A DNA stretch of 64,000 bases from Agromyces allii (GCF_009749385.1 NZ_WBIN01000007.1:186001-250000), one strand, 5' to 3'; counted from the first letter of the stretch, positions 32,138-41,244 are shown. Numbers and translations are program-made. Notes: generated from the letters alone by a model not told the origin.

Positions 32138-35100
32138 TCACGCCTCGAGCAGCCCCCGGAGGTCGTCGGCCGTGAGCGCCTCGGCTGCGCGGGGGTCTGC
32201 GGCATCGGTGCCCTCGTCGAGGATCGAGGCCACCAGCTCGCCCTTGCGCGCCTTCAGCGCCATGACCTTCTGCTCGATCGTGTCGGCCGCGACGAGGCGG
32301 TAGACCATGACCTGCTTCGTCTGGCCGATGCGGTGTGCGCGGTCGACCGCCTGCGCCTCGCTCGCCGGGTTCCACCACGGGTCGAGCAGGAACACGTAGT
32401 CGGCCTCGGTGAGGTTCAGGCCGAAGCCGCCGGCCTTCAGGCTGATGAGGAACACGGATGCCTCGCCCGAGCGGAACCGCTCGATCTCGGCGTCGCGACG
32501 GCGCACCGGGGTCGAGCCGTCGAGGTAGGCGTACGGCACGCCGGCGGCCTCGAGCCGCGAGCGCGCACGCCCGAGGAACGACGTGAACTGGCTGAACACG
32601 AGCGCCCGGTGCCCCTCGGCGAGCACGTCGTCGAGCTGCTCGAACAGCGCGTCGAGCTTGGCGGAGGGCACGTTCGCGTACGCCTCGTCGTCGATGAGGG
32701 TCGCGTCGAGCGCGAGCATGCGGAGCAGGGTGAGCGACCGGTAGACGATGAAGCGGTTGCGGTCGAGGTCGTCGATGAGGCCGAGCAGCTTCTGCCGCTC
32801 GCGCTGCAGCATCGTGTCGTAGAGCCGCCGGTGCGACGGCGCGAGGGCGACCTCGAGCACCTGCTCCTGCTTCGCGGGCAGCTCGGGCGCGACGTCCTCC
32901 TTGGTACGGCGCAGCATGAGCGGCCGGATGCGGCGGCGCAGCCGGTCGCGTCGCTCGAGGTTGCGGTCGAGCTCGATGGGTCGTCGGTACTGCTCGTCGA
33001 AGCGGCGACGCGACGGGAAGAGCCCGGGTGCGACGATCTGCAGGATCGCCCACAGCTCGCCCAGGTCGTTCTCGATGGGCGTGCCGGTGACGGCGAGGCG
33101 GAACGGCGCGCGGATGCCGCGCGCGGCCGCGTGCACCTTCGTCGCCGCATTCTTCACGAACTGGGCCTCGTCGAGCACGAGCCCGCCCCACTCGAGCGCG
33201 CCGAACGCCTCGGCCTCGAGGCGCAGCACGGCGTACGTGGTGATGACGAGATCGGCGTCGGCCGCGGCATCCGCGATGCTGCCCCGACGCTTCGCCTGCG
33301 TCGAGATGACGGATGCGACGCGGAGGCCCGGCGTGAACCGCGCCGCCTCGCGCGCCCAGTTCGACGCGACCGAGGTCGGCGCGACGACCAGGAACGGCGC
33401 TGTCGAGCCGCGCTCGACGGTGTGCGCGACGAGCGCCAGCGTCTGCGCGGTCTTGCCGAGGCCCATGTCGTCGGCGAGGATGCCGCCCAGCCGGTTGGCC
33501 CAGAGGTAGGCGAGCCACCGGAATCCGGCGAGCTGGTAGGGCCGCAGCGGCAGCGCCAACCCGGCGGGCTCGGGCAGCGCCTCGACTCGCCCGTGCTCGA
33601 GGGCCGCCACCGTCGCGCGCCACGAGACCGCGGGCTCGGCCTCGTCGGCCAGGTCTTCGAAGTCGGCCCAGAGACTCGTGCGGCTCGCGTGGATGCGAAC
33701 CCCGGTCTGCCACTCGTCGAGCGTGCCCGCCTCTTCGATGAGCTCCCGCAACGGGTCGAAGACCGGTTGGTTCAGCATGAGGTAGGTCTTGTCGACGAGC
33801 AGCAGTCGGCGCTGACCCTTCGCGAGCGCGCGGAACAGCGGCATGAACGGCACCGACCTGCCGTCGATCGTGATGATGACGCCGAGGTCGAACCAGTCGG
33901 TCTTGCGCGACTCGACCGTCGTGACGCGCACCTTCGCCGGTTCGGTGAGCAGCCGGTAGTCGGGGCGCTCGCCCTCGACCTCGATGCGCAGCGGATGCCG
34001 GTCGGCGAGCGCCTCGAGCTTCGGCAGCCGCTCGGCGCAGAACTCCGCTGCGTCGACCCCGCGGAGCAGCACGGTGTCGAGCGGAACCCAGCCGAGCACG
34101 TCGGCGACGCGTGCGAGGAGGTCGTCGTCGAGGTCGGGGTCGTCGACCGCGGCCGCGATCGATGCCGCGACCGCCTCGCTGCTGTCGACCCCGTCGGATG
34201 CGCCGACGAGCGTGGTGCGCCCGTCGGCGTGCTCCCAGTGCCACTCGAGGCGCAACACGTCTTTCGGCTCGAACCGGGCGGCGAGCACGAGCACGGCCGG
34301 CACCGGTGGAGGCGGGGTGAAGGACCCGTCGCGACTCGTCACGTCGATCGATCGGGCGAGCGACGGGAACGCCCTGAGGAACTCGGCCCGCTCGGCCGCG
34401 GGCACCTCGACGGCCCCCGCACCCGCGGGGGCCGACGCGCCGCCGCCCGACACGGCGCCGCCCGACACGGTGCCGCCCGACACGGACTCGAGCAGCGCGC
34501 GGCCCGCCGGAGAGACGGGCTCGACGAACGGCGCGAGCTCGAGGCATCCGTCGTCGAAGTCGAAGCGGTAGACGCCGTGCGAGCCCACCGCGCGCACGTC
34601 GGCGAGCGCCCTCGGCGAGCCGTCGAACGCGAGCTCCGGCGTGAGCGTCAGCGCGCCGTCGGCCGCCTCGTGCGCGTCGAGCGCGATCGCCGCGGCACCG
34701 TGCACGATGACCTCGGGCGTGACATCCGACCCGACGAGCCCGATGCCGAGCCTCTCAGCCTCGGCGAGCAGCGCCCACAGGAGCGGGCTCTCGAACTCGT
34801 CGAGCGTCACCCACTCGGACCCGTAGGTCGTGAACACGCTCGGCGAGCTGCCCTTCAGCAGCGCGAACTGCGCGAACCAGCGCGCCTGCACAGGGTCGAA
34901 GCCGCCGGCCTCGCCCTGATAGGCGATGTTCTGCCAGGTGAGCGCGCCCTTGATCCAGGCGCCGCGGGCACCCTGCGTGACCGGCCGCACCGCGAGTCGG
35001 TCGACGGATGTCGCGCGCCGGGCCGGTTCGTCGCGCGGACCCTGCCACTGGCCGCTGCGGCGCTGCACCTTGCGGCGCAGCTCGAACTGGAGCCCGAGCC

Positions 35101-35245
35101 GCTTGCCCGGCCCGCCGTCTGCGTCACCCCGGCCGGCACCGGATCCGCGCGCGCCCGCCGTCGAGGGCAGGGCGCCGAGCGGTGCGAGCGCCTCGCGCCA
35201 GTCGCCCGCGCGCCGCGAGGGGGTCTGCGGCGGCGAGTCGGTCAC
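32138..35245 (-). CDS. SNF2-family DEAD/DEAH helicase
   Basis: 1035 residues with a GTG start. The N-terminal about 570 residues are a bacterial SNF2-associated region (WQNIAYQGEAGGFDPVQARWF is typical), but no SWIM zinc motif is visible. Then the ATPase core: DDMGLGKTAQ near 590, DEAQ near 690, VTGTPIENDLGELWA, and motif VI QAVDRAHRIGQTKQV near the end. A double-stranded DNA translocase acting in chromatin or repair; no partner gene is adjacent. A short Ser/Gly repeat (SGGTVSGGAVSGGG) sits near residue 250. Not part of an obvious defence island: neighbours are a surface protein and a DeoR regulator. Confidence 0.93.
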   Translation of the reverse strand: MTDSPPQTPSRRAGDWREALAPLGALPSTAGARGSGAGRGDADGGPGKRLGLQFELRRKVQRRSGQWQGPRDEPARRATSVDRLAVRPVTQGARGAWIKGALTWQNIAYQGEAGGFDPVQARWFAQFALLKGSSPSVFTTYGSEWVTLDEFESPLLWALLAEAERLGIGLVGSDVTPEVIVHGAAAIALDAHEAADGALTLTPELAFDGSPRALADVRAVGSHGVYRFDFDDGCLELAPFVEPVSPAGRALLESVSGGTVSGGAVSGGGASAPAGAGAVEVPAAERAEFLRAFPSLARSIDVTSRDGSFTPPPPVPAVLVLAARFEPKDVLRLEWHWEHADGRTTLVGASDGVDSSEAVAASIAAAVDDPDLDDDLLARVADVLGWVPLDTVLLRGVDAAEFCAERLPKLEALADRHPLRIEVEGERPDYRLLTEPAKVRVTTVESRKTDWFDLGVIITIDGRSVPFMPLFRALAKGQRRLLLVDKTYLMLNQPVFDPLRELIEEAGTLDEWQTGVRIHASRTSLWADFEDLADEAEPAVSWRATVAALEHGRVEALPEPAGLALPLRPYQLAGFRWLAYLWANRLGGILADDMGLGKTAQTLALVAHTVERGSTAPFLVVAPTSVASNWAREAARFTPGLRVASVISTQAKRRGSIADAAADADLVITTYAVLRLEAEAFGALEWGGLVLDEAQFVKNAATKVHAAARGIRAPFRLAVTGTPIENDLGELWAILQIVAPGLFPSRRRFDEQYRRPIELDRNLERRDRLRRRIRPLMLRRTKEDVAPELPAKQEQVLEVALAPSHRRLYDTMLQRERQKLLGLIDDLDRNRFIVYRSLTLLRMLALDATLIDDEAYANVPSAKLDALFEQLDDVLAEGHRALVFSQFTSFLGRARSRLEAAGVPYAYLDGSTPVRRRDAEIERFRSGEASVFLISLKAGGFGLNLTEADYVFLLDPWWNPASEAQAVDRAHRIGQTKQVMVYRLVAADTIEQKVMALKARKGELVASILDEGTDAADPRAAEALTADDLRGLLEA

Positions 35246-35295
35246 CCGTTCATGCTCGCACGTGCCGCCGACGCCCGCCCGCGGCATCCGCCCCC

Positions 35296-36051
35296 TCAGC
35301 GGGCCTCGACGATGCGCACGCCCGTCCCGCGCAGGCGGGCGAGCGAGGTCGGGTCGGCCTCGGCGTCGAGCACGAGGCCCGTGACGGCGTCGAGGGGCAG
35401 CACCTGATGCGGCGATGCGGCGCCGATCTTCTCGGCACTGCCGAGCGCGTACGTCTCGCCGGCCCGGGCGGCGAGCACGCGCTTCATGGCGGCCTCGTCG
35501 GCGTCACCGGTCGTGAGGCCCGTGATCGGGTGGATGCCCGTGACGCCCAGCAGGAACAGGTCGGCGTTGATGCGGTTCGCCGCCTCGACCGCCGCGGCAC
35601 CCGAGGCGACCATCGAGTGGCGGAACAGCCGCCCGCCGATGAGGATCACCTCGGCCGCGTGCTCGAGCAGCGCGACGGCGATCGTCGGGCTGTGAGTGAC
35701 GATCGTGCATTCGAGCGCGCGCGGCAGATGCGCGACGACGGCGAGGGTGGTCGTGCCGCCGTCGAGGATCACCGTCGATCCGGGCTGCACGAGGGCTGCG
35801 GCGGCGGCGGCCACCCGCCCCTTGCTGTCGGAGGCGATGGCCGTGCGCGCGGCGTAGTCGGCGACGGCGGGCGACGCCGGCACGGCTCCTCCGTAGACGC
35901 GCGTCAGCAGCCCCTCGGCGGCGAGCTCGCGCAGGTCGCGACGGATGCTGTCTTCGGACAGTCCCAGTTCGACCGCGATCTCCTTGGCGACGATGCGCCG
36001 ATCGCGGTCGAGCCGGTCGAGCAGGAGGGCTCGTCGTGTCGCCGTCAGCAT
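35296..36051 (-). CDS. DeoR-family transcriptional regulator
   Basis: 251 residues. HTH at about 5-57 (RRIVAKEIAVELGLSEDSIRRDLRELAAEGLLTRVYGGA), then a DeoR sensor domain with ILDGGTTTLAVVAHL and DLFLLGVTGI. Usually senses a phosphorylated sugar or nucleoside. ATG 36051 with AAGGAG upstream is preferred over an in-frame ATG at 36087. Divergent from the DUF4406-like gene and probably its repressor. The 56-bp intergenic region holds ATTCTGCA direct repeats. Confidence 0.9.
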   Translation of the reverse strand: MLTATRRALLLDRLDRDRRIVAKEIAVELGLSEDSIRRDLRELAAEGLLTRVYGGAVPASPAVADYAARTAIASDSKGRVAAAAAALVQPGSTVILDGGTTTLAVVAHLPRALECTIVTHSPTIAVALLEHAAEVILIGGRLFRHSMVASGAAAVEAANRINADLFLLGVTGIHPITGLTTGDADEAAMKRVLAARAGETYALGSAEKIGAASPHQVLPLDAVTGLVLDAEADPTSLARLRGTGVRIVEAR

Positions 36052-36107
36052 TCGCACTCCTTCACGTTGTTGCACGTTTCTACACATTCTGCACTATTCT
36101 GCAGAGC
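36052..36107. promoter_or_regulatory. Divergent DeoR/DUF4406 promoter region with direct repeats
   Basis: The plus-strand -10 box TATTCT (36095-36100) is 7 nt from ATG 36108, so the DUF4406-like gene is predicted to be leaderless. Two ATTCTGCA copies (about 10 bp apart) and a TTGCAC further up are spaced like a DeoR operator on one DNA face. AT content is markedly higher than the surroundings. Confidence 0.6.
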
Positions 36108-36479
36108 ATGACCACCTCGATGATGATCCTGATCGCCGGCCCGTACGCCTCGGGCACCGACGGCGACCCCGCCCTCATGCAGCAGAACCTCGAGCGCCTC
36201 GAAGAAGCCGCATGGCCGCTCTTCCGAGCGGGCCACGTGCCGATGATCGGCGAATGGGTCGCACTGCCCGTACTCGCGAGCGCCGGCGCGACCGGCCCGA
36301 CCGACCCGCTCGCCGAACAGGTCATGTACCCGACGGCCGAACGCCTGCTGCAGCGCTGCGACGCGGTGCTGCGCCTGCCCGGCGAATCCCGGGGCGCAGA
36401 CCAGGACGTCGCGATCGCCCGTTCGCGCAACCTGCCCGTCTACTTCAGCCTCGACGAGGTGCCCGGCATCGCGGCCTGA
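36108..36479 (+). CDS. DUF4406-like (nucleoside 2-deoxyribosyltransferase fold) protein
   Basis: 123 residues. Starts with the strand ILIAGPYASGTDGDP, then a helix, GHVPMIGEWVALPVL, CDAVLRLPGESRGADQDVAIARSRNLPVYFSLDEVP. The AGPY start, the RLPG/S motif and the AD-x-D/E-x-A helix match the DUF4406/nucleoside deoxyribosyltransferase-like fold. The exact catalytic Glu of true deoxyribosyltransferases is not certain. Its pairing with a divergent DeoR regulator supports nucleoside or nucleotide metabolism. Cytosolic. Confidence 0.78.
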   Translation: MTTSMMILIAGPYASGTDGDPALMQQNLERLEEAAWPLFRAGHVPMIGEWVALPVLASAGATGPTDPLAEQVMYPTAERLLQRCDAVLRLPGESRGADQDVAIARSRNLPVYFSLDEVPGIAA

Positions 36480-36503
36480 GCGGAGAGCGACCGACGGGCG
36501 AGC

Positions 36504-36549
36504 GGATGCCGCGCGCGGGCCGCGCGGAATGCGGCCGCCCGAGGCATCC
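36504..36549. terminator. GGATGCC/GGCATCC inverted repeat between convergent genes
   Basis: GGATGCC (36504-36510) faces GGCATCC (36543-36549) around a GC-rich interior (GCGCGCGGGC/GCGGCCGC) that can extend the pairing. Bidirectional terminator candidate. Confidence 0.55.
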
Positions 36550-36574
36550 GCCCGCCCGATCTCCCGAACGGCGA

Positions 36575-37414
36575 TCAGGCGCGCGGCGCGAGCTCGAGCA
36601 TGCCCGTCGAGCGGTCCCAGAGCTCGCGCGCGAGGTCGACGTCGTCGGCGAGCCGGTTCGCCCGCGCGGGCTTCGAGTTCGTGAAGTACAGCCCGGTCGG
36701 GTAGTCGACGCCGGGCTCGCCCTCGGCGAGGTGCACGAGCGTCTCGGCACCGCGCTCGGGCGTCGCGAGCACGAGGTCGCGCAGGCGCCATCGGTACAGC
36801 CCCGACATGCCCGACCCCTGCTCGGCCGAGAAGTTCGTCGCGATCGCGCCCGGATGGAACGCGGTCGAGGTCACGCCCTCGCCGCCGTGGCGGCGCTCGA
36901 GCTCCTTCGTGAAGAGGATCTGCGCGAGCTTCGCATTGCCGTAGGCGCGCACCGGCCGATACGAGCGCTCGGACTCGAGGTCGTCGATGTCGAACCGGGC
37001 GAACAGGCGGTTGGCGAGGCTCGACGTGTTCACGACGGTCGCCTTCGACGCGACGAGCGTCGGCATGAGCTCGGTCGTCAGCAGGAACGGCGCGAGGTAG
37101 TTCACCTGGAACGTCGTCTCGTGCCCGTCGCGCGTGAGCGTTCGCTCCTTGCCGAACACGCCTCCGGCGTTGTTCGCGAGCACGTCGATGTGCGGATGCC
37201 GCACCGCGAGCTCCGCGGCCAGCTCGCGCACCGAGGCCAGGTCGGCGAAGTCGACGAGATGGTACGGCGCCCCGAGCTCGTCGGCGAGCGCCTGCGTCTT
37301 CTGCGGTGAGCGCCCCACGAGCACGACCCGGTGCCCGTCGGCGCTCAGCCTGCGGGCCGCGGCCCGGCCGATGCCGTCGCTCGCGCCGGTGATGACGATG
37401 ACCTTCTGCGCCAC
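36575..37414 (-). CDS. Retinol-dehydrogenase-like short-chain dehydrogenase
   Basis: 279 residues, GTG start with AAGGAGG upstream. TGASDGIG, NNAGG, Ser in NTSSLANRL, YGNAK. FQVNYLAPFLLT and the long segment around LYFTNSKPARAN are features of the light-dependent protochlorophyllide reductase/retinol dehydrogenase-like SDR branch. Substrate unknown. Monocistronic. A TAGGCT -10 box lies about 20 nt further upstream, so this mRNA has a leader. Confidence 0.87.
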   Translation of the reverse strand: MAQKVIVITGASDGIGRAAARRLSADGHRVVLVGRSPQKTQALADELGAPYHLVDFADLASVRELAAELAVRHPHIDVLANNAGGVFGKERTLTRDGHETTFQVNYLAPFLLTTELMPTLVASKATVVNTSSLANRLFARFDIDDLESERSYRPVRAYGNAKLAQILFTKELERRHGGEGVTSTAFHPGAIATNFSAEQGSGMSGLYRWRLRDLVLATPERGAETLVHLAEGEPGVDYPTGLYFTNSKPARANRLADDVDLARELWDRSTGMLELAPRA

Positions 37415-37483
37415 GGATCCTCCTTGGAGTGAGAGGCACCAGCCTAGGTGCGGTCGGTCCCGATCGGGCCCGGCCGCACTCGC

Positions 37484-37915
37484 TCACGCGTCGACGGCGT
37501 GCTCGTACGCGATGCGCCAGCGGTCGGCGTCGCGCCGCAGCCCGATCGTGGTCGCCAGGTGCAGATGCACACGACGGCCGCAGAGCACCCGGTACGACGC
37601 CCGCTCGACCGTGCGGCACACCGCGCGGTCGCCCTCGAGCTCCACGGCCTCGACGCGCACCGACCACCGGATGCGCCCCTGCAGCAGCTCGAACCACTCC
37701 CAGATGCGCACCGCGTCACGGCCTGCATCGGCGATGCGCGTGATGGGCGGGGTCGGGCCCACCACGGGAGCGCCCGGCACGTAGCGGGCGGCGAGCCAGT
37801 CGGCATCCCTCGCGCGCATGGCGGCGGCCCGCTTGGACGCGATCCAGCTGATCTCGGCCACGTCGATGCGGTACTCGCGGGCCAGGGCGGGCGGCAGATC
37901 TGCATGCTTCGTCAT
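37484..37915 (-). CDS. SnoaL/NTF2-like protein
   Basis: 143 residues. Helical N-terminus (EISWIASKRAAAMRARDADWLAARYVPGAPVVGPTPPI), then strands (IRWSVRVEAVELEGDRAVCRTVERASY, HLHLATTIGLRRDADRWRIAYEHA). This is the NTF2/SnoaL-like cone fold with a ketosteroid-isomerase-like C-terminal strand. No known function. It stands alone between an SDR and the LacI gene. Confidence 0.75.
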   Translation of the reverse strand: MTKHADLPPALAREYRIDVAEISWIASKRAAAMRARDADWLAARYVPGAPVVGPTPPITRIADAGRDAVRIWEWFELLQGRIRWSVRVEAVELEGDRAVCRTVERASYRVLCGRRVHLHLATTIGLRRDADRWRIAYEHAVDA

Positions 37916-38074
37916 ACCTGTTCGACGAACGCCGCGGCTGCGGATCGACCTCGCCTGCGACATCCACGAGAGATCGGTGCTCCGGATGCCGCGATGCGAC
38001 ACTGGGGCGATGCGCCGACGCCCGAACACGGCGCCCGACTGAGCGGGTCGGCTCACCCGTTCACCGGGGGTCGG

Positions 38075-38095
38075 GGCATCCGCCCACCGGATGCC
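38075..38095. terminator. Hairpin downstream of the LacI gene
   Basis: GGCATCCG (38075-38082) with CGGATGCC (38088-38095), 8 bp, 5-nt loop. A second GGATGCC follows at 38099. Confidence 0.55.
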
Positions 38096-38121
38096 GACCG
38101 GATGCCCGCCGAAGGAACGGA

Positions 38122-39138
38122 CTACGCGGACTCGCGCACCACGAGCTCGGTCGGCAGCGTCATGCGACCGGCCGGACGCCCGTCGAACACGTCGAGCAGC
38201 ATGCGCACCATCTCGTGCGCGATGCGGTCGAACGGCTGCCGCATGGTCGTCAGCTGCGGGTCGAGGCGCGTCGCGATCGGCGCGTCGTCGAAGCCGGTGA
38301 CGGCGACGTCGTCGGGCACCCGGCGTCCGCGTGCGCGGAGCACGTCGAGCGCGCCGGCCGCCATCATGTCGTTCGCCGCGAACACGGCGTCGAGGTCGGG
38401 CGCCTGCTCGAGCAGCTGCTCCATGGCGCGTGCGCCGCTCGAGCGCGAGTAGTCGCCGAACGCGACGTACCGCTCGTCGTAGTCGTCGCCGAGCTCTTCG
38501 CGGTAGCCCTCGAGTCGGCCGACGCCGCCCGAGGTGTCCTGCGGGCCGGTGATCGTCGCGATCCGCTCGCGACCCCGGTCGCGCAGGTACGACACGACGT
38601 CGCGCGCGCCCTCGCGGTCGTCGGCCGAGACGAACCCGATGCGCCGTTCGTACCCGAGCGGCACGCCGCACGAGACGACCGGGACCTCGGCCTCGACGAG
38701 CCCCTTGAGGAACCCCTCTCGGCCGCGATGCGAGGACACGAGCAGCACGCCGTCGACGTGGCCGCCCATGATGAAGTCGGTCGCCCGGCGCTGCTCGTCG
38801 TCGGACCCGGCCATGAGCAGCACCAGCGGCAGGTCGCGCTCGGCGAGCGCATCGGCGGCCGCACGCATCAGCACCGAGAAGTTCGGGTCCTCGAAGAGCC
38901 GGTCGTGCGACTCGGTGAGCAGGAAGGCCACCGAGTTGGCCCGGGCCGTCGCGAGGTTGCGGGCGTGCGGATTGATGCGGTAACCGGTCTTCTTGATGGC
39001 CCGCTCGACCGCTTCGCGCGCGGGCGGGCTCACCCAGTGGCCGCCGTTGAGCACACGCGACACGGTGCCGCGCGAGACGCCCGACTCCCGCGCGACATCC
39101 TCGATCGTCGGTCGCCGCTTCGGCGCGTGCTCGTTCAC
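38122..39138 (-). CDS. LacI-family regulator of the galactan locus
   Basis: 338 residues with a GTG start. HTH at about 10-30 (TIEDVARESGVSRGTVSRVLNG), hinge, then a sugar-binding-type effector domain (NSVAFLLTESHDRLFEDPNF, GVLLVSSH, AVFAANDMMAAGAL, VTGFDDAPIA). Likely represses the galactan importer and GH35 gene until a galacto-oligosaccharide binds. Two matching operators (42626, 42714) support this. Predicted leaderless. Lies directly downstream of the permeases on the same strand but has its own promoter. Confidence 0.92.
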   Translation of the reverse strand: MNEHAPKRRPTIEDVARESGVSRGTVSRVLNGGHWVSPPAREAVERAIKKTGYRINPHARNLATARANSVAFLLTESHDRLFEDPNFSVLMRAAADALAERDLPLVLLMAGSDDEQRRATDFIMGGHVDGVLLVSSHRGREGFLKGLVEAEVPVVSCGVPLGYERRIGFVSADDREGARDVVSYLRDRGRERIATITGPQDTSGGVGRLEGYREELGDDYDERYVAFGDYSRSSGARAMEQLLEQAPDLDAVFAANDMMAAGALDVLRARGRRVPDDVAVTGFDDAPIATRLDPQLTTMRQPFDRIAHEMVRMLLDVFDGRPAGRMTLPTELVVRESA

Positions 39139-39144
39139 GTGGCC

Positions 39145-39150
39145 AGTGTA
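39145..39150 (-). promoter_or_regulatory. -10 box of a predicted leaderless promoter
   Basis: On the minus strand TACACT is followed by 6 nt and the GTG start at 39138. No Shine-Dalgarno sequence. Confidence 0.55.
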
Positions 39151-39194
39151 GGTGCGCCCGGTGCCCGAGCGCCCGCCCGCGGCATCCGCCCGAC

Positions 39195-40106
39195 TCACGC
39201 CTTGACCGCGCCGGCGGCGAGGTCGACCCGCCAGTAGCGCTGCAGCATGAGGAACAGCGCGATGAGCGGCACGATCGACAGCAGCGCGCCGGTGATCACG
39301 AGCGTGTACATCGCGGGCAGCGACGCGCCCTGGTTCAGCAGGCCCGAGAGCCCGACCGTGATCGGGAACAGCCGGTCGTCGCCGAGCATGATGTACGGCA
39401 GCATGAAGTTGTTCCACACGGCGACGAACTGGAACAGGAAGATCGTCACGAGCCCCGGCCCCATCATCGGCAGCGCGATGCGGTGGAAGATGTACAGCTC
39501 GCGTGCGCCCTCGGTGCGGGCCGACTCGACGATCTCGGTCGGCACGGCCGCCGCCGCGTAGATGCGGGCGAGGTAGATGCCGTACGGGCTGATGAGCTGC
39601 GGCAGCAGCACCGACCAGTACGTGTTCGTGAGGCCGACCTGCGCGAGCAGCAGGTACTGCGGGATCGCGAGGATCACGCCGGGCACGAGCACGCCCATGA
39701 GCAGGATGCGGAACACCGTCGCCTTGCCCGGGAACACGTACTTCGCGAGCGCGAAGCCCGACAGGGCAGAGATGTACGTCGAGATCACGGCGCCGATGCC
39801 CGCGTAGAGCGCGGTGTTCAGCATCCACCGCCAGTAGAGGCCGTCGCGGTAGGCCGTGAGGTCGACGATGTTGTCCCAGAGGTGGGTCGACGGTGCGAAC
39901 GTGAACGTCGAGAACAGCTCGGAGGCGTCCTTCGTCGAGGCGATGAGCACCCAGGCGACGGGCAGCAGGCAGTAGATCGCGCCGAGCAGCAGCACGCCGG
40001 TCGAGCCGACGGCGATGGGCACGCGCGCGTCCTTCGGCGCGCGGCGGCTTGCGCTGCCGGCGAGCTCGGGCACGAGGGCGGCCCTGGTCTCGGTGGTGAC
40101 GGACAT
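39195..40106 (-). CDS. Sugar ABC transporter permease (MalG/GanQ type)
   Basis: 303 residues, six membrane helices. The EAA loop is IVESARTEGARELYIFHRIALPMMGPG, where the ATPase docks. CUT1 family. Forms a heterodimer with the product of the next gene upstream. No ATPase gene is in the locus, so it must share a common MsiK-type ATPase encoded elsewhere, as is usual in actinobacteria. 3-bp gap from the partner permease. Confidence 0.93.
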   Translation of the reverse strand: MSVTTETRAALVPELAGSASRRAPKDARVPIAVGSTGVLLLGAIYCLLPVAWVLIASTKDASELFSTFTFAPSTHLWDNIVDLTAYRDGLYWRWMLNTALYAGIGAVISTYISALSGFALAKYVFPGKATVFRILLMGVLVPGVILAIPQYLLLAQVGLTNTYWSVLLPQLISPYGIYLARIYAAAAVPTEIVESARTEGARELYIFHRIALPMMGPGLVTIFLFQFVAVWNNFMLPYIMLGDDRLFPITVGLSGLLNQGASLPAMYTLVITGALLSIVPLIALFLMLQRYWRVDLAAGAVKA

Positions 40107-40109
40107 GGT

Positions 40110-41105
40110 TCAGTCCTCCTGACCGAAGGCGCGTCGCTGCACGACGCGGAGGAAGAGGAACGAGATCGCGAAGGTCGCGAGCGCGATGATGATCGAGGTG
40201 GCCGCGGCGGAGTAGATGTCGTCGCGCGTGAACGCGTCGCGGTAGACGAACATGAGCGGCGACCAGCTCGTCGAGAGGCTGTTCGTGAGCGGGCGCAGCG
40301 TCATCGGCTCGGCGAAGACCTGCAGGGTCGCGATCATCGAGAACAGCGCGGTCATGATGAGCGCGGGCATGATGATCGGCACCTTGATGCGCCACGCGAT
40401 CTGCACCTCGGATGCCCCGTCGATGCGCGCGGCCTCGTAGATGTCGCTCGGCACGGCCTTGAGCGAGGTGTACATGACGATCATGTTGAAGCCGACGCCG
40501 CCCCACAGCCCGATGTTCGCGATCGCGAAGATCACGAGGCCCGGGGAGAGCAAGGAGGGCACGTCGTCCCAGCCGAGCTGTTCGAAGATCCAGTAGAACG
40601 GGCTTACGGCCGGAAGGTAGAGGAAGCCCCAGAGCAGCGACGAGATGACGGCCGGCACCGCGTACGGCAGGAAGATCGAGACCCGGCTGAACCCCTTCGC
40701 CCCCGTGCGGCGGGCGTCGAGCAGCAGGGCGAAGAGCAGTGCGAGGCCGAGCATGGTCGGCACGAGGATGAGCCCGTAGACGAGCACGCGCCCGACGCTC
40801 GCGAGGAACTCGGGGTCGGAGAAGGTCGAGACGTAGTTCTCGAGGCCGGCGAACTCGCGCGTGCGGGAGTCGCCGCCGAGGCCGAGACCCTTCACCTGCT
40901 CCTTTTGGAACGACAGCGCGAGCGTGTAGAAGATCGGCGCGGCCATGAACACCGTGAAGAGCACGATGCCGGGGGCGAGCATCATCCAGGGCGTCAGCGC
41001 ACCCTTCGCACGGCGGCGCTTCGGGCCCTTCGGGCTGCGCGGGGCGAGCGGATGCCGCGGCGCGGGCGTGGTGTCGCCGCGAGGGGCGTCGACCGTGGCG
41101 GTCAT
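40110..41105 (-). CDS. Sugar ABC transporter permease (MalF/GanP type)
   Basis: 331 residues. A basic N-terminal cytosolic stretch (SPKGPKRRRAKG), then six helices. EAA loop DIYEAARIDGASEVQIAWRIKVPIIMPAL. CUT1 family partner of the MalG-type subunit. Separated from the binding-protein gene by a 139-bp gap that carries a 94-bp palindrome, which may lower downstream expression relative to the binding protein. Confidence 0.93.
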   Translation of the reverse strand: MTATVDAPRGDTTPAPRHPLAPRSPKGPKRRRAKGALTPWMMLAPGIVLFTVFMAAPIFYTLALSFQKEQVKGLGLGGDSRTREFAGLENYVSTFSDPEFLASVGRVLVYGLILVPTMLGLALLFALLLDARRTGAKGFSRVSIFLPYAVPAVISSLLWGFLYLPAVSPFYWIFEQLGWDDVPSLLSPGLVIFAIANIGLWGGVGFNMIVMYTSLKAVPSDIYEAARIDGASEVQIAWRIKVPIIMPALIMTALFSMIATLQVFAEPMTLRPLTNSLSTSWSPLMFVYRDAFTRDDIYSAAATSIIIALATFAISFLFLRVVQRRAFGQED

Positions 41106-41136
41106 GTTCGGGTCCTTCCTGACGTGGAACGGATGT

Positions 41137-41230
41137 GCCGGTCGCCGGTCGAGTAGCGAAGCGTATCGAGACCAGCGTTCGAGGCTGGTCTCGATACGGC
41201 GCTGGCGCGCCTACTCGACCGGCGACCGGC
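41137..41230. repeat. 94-bp palindromic intergenic element (full copy)
   Basis: Outer arms 41137-41156 and 41211-41230 pair perfectly over 20 bp. Inner arms 41162-41176 (CGTATCGAGACCAGC) and 41184-41198 pair perfectly over 15 bp around a 7-nt loop. The internal loops are 5 and 12 nt. The right half is repeated at 10301. Located between the binding-protein and permease genes of one operon, so it is transcribed and would fold. Confidence 0.85.
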
Positions 41231-41244
41231 GGCTCGGTGTCGGC

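Noticed and set aside
32138-35245. SNF2 helicase as part of a phage-defence island
   Set aside because: No nuclease, methyltransferase, phospholipase or other defence gene is adjacent. The domain set is that of ordinary bacterial SNF2 proteins.
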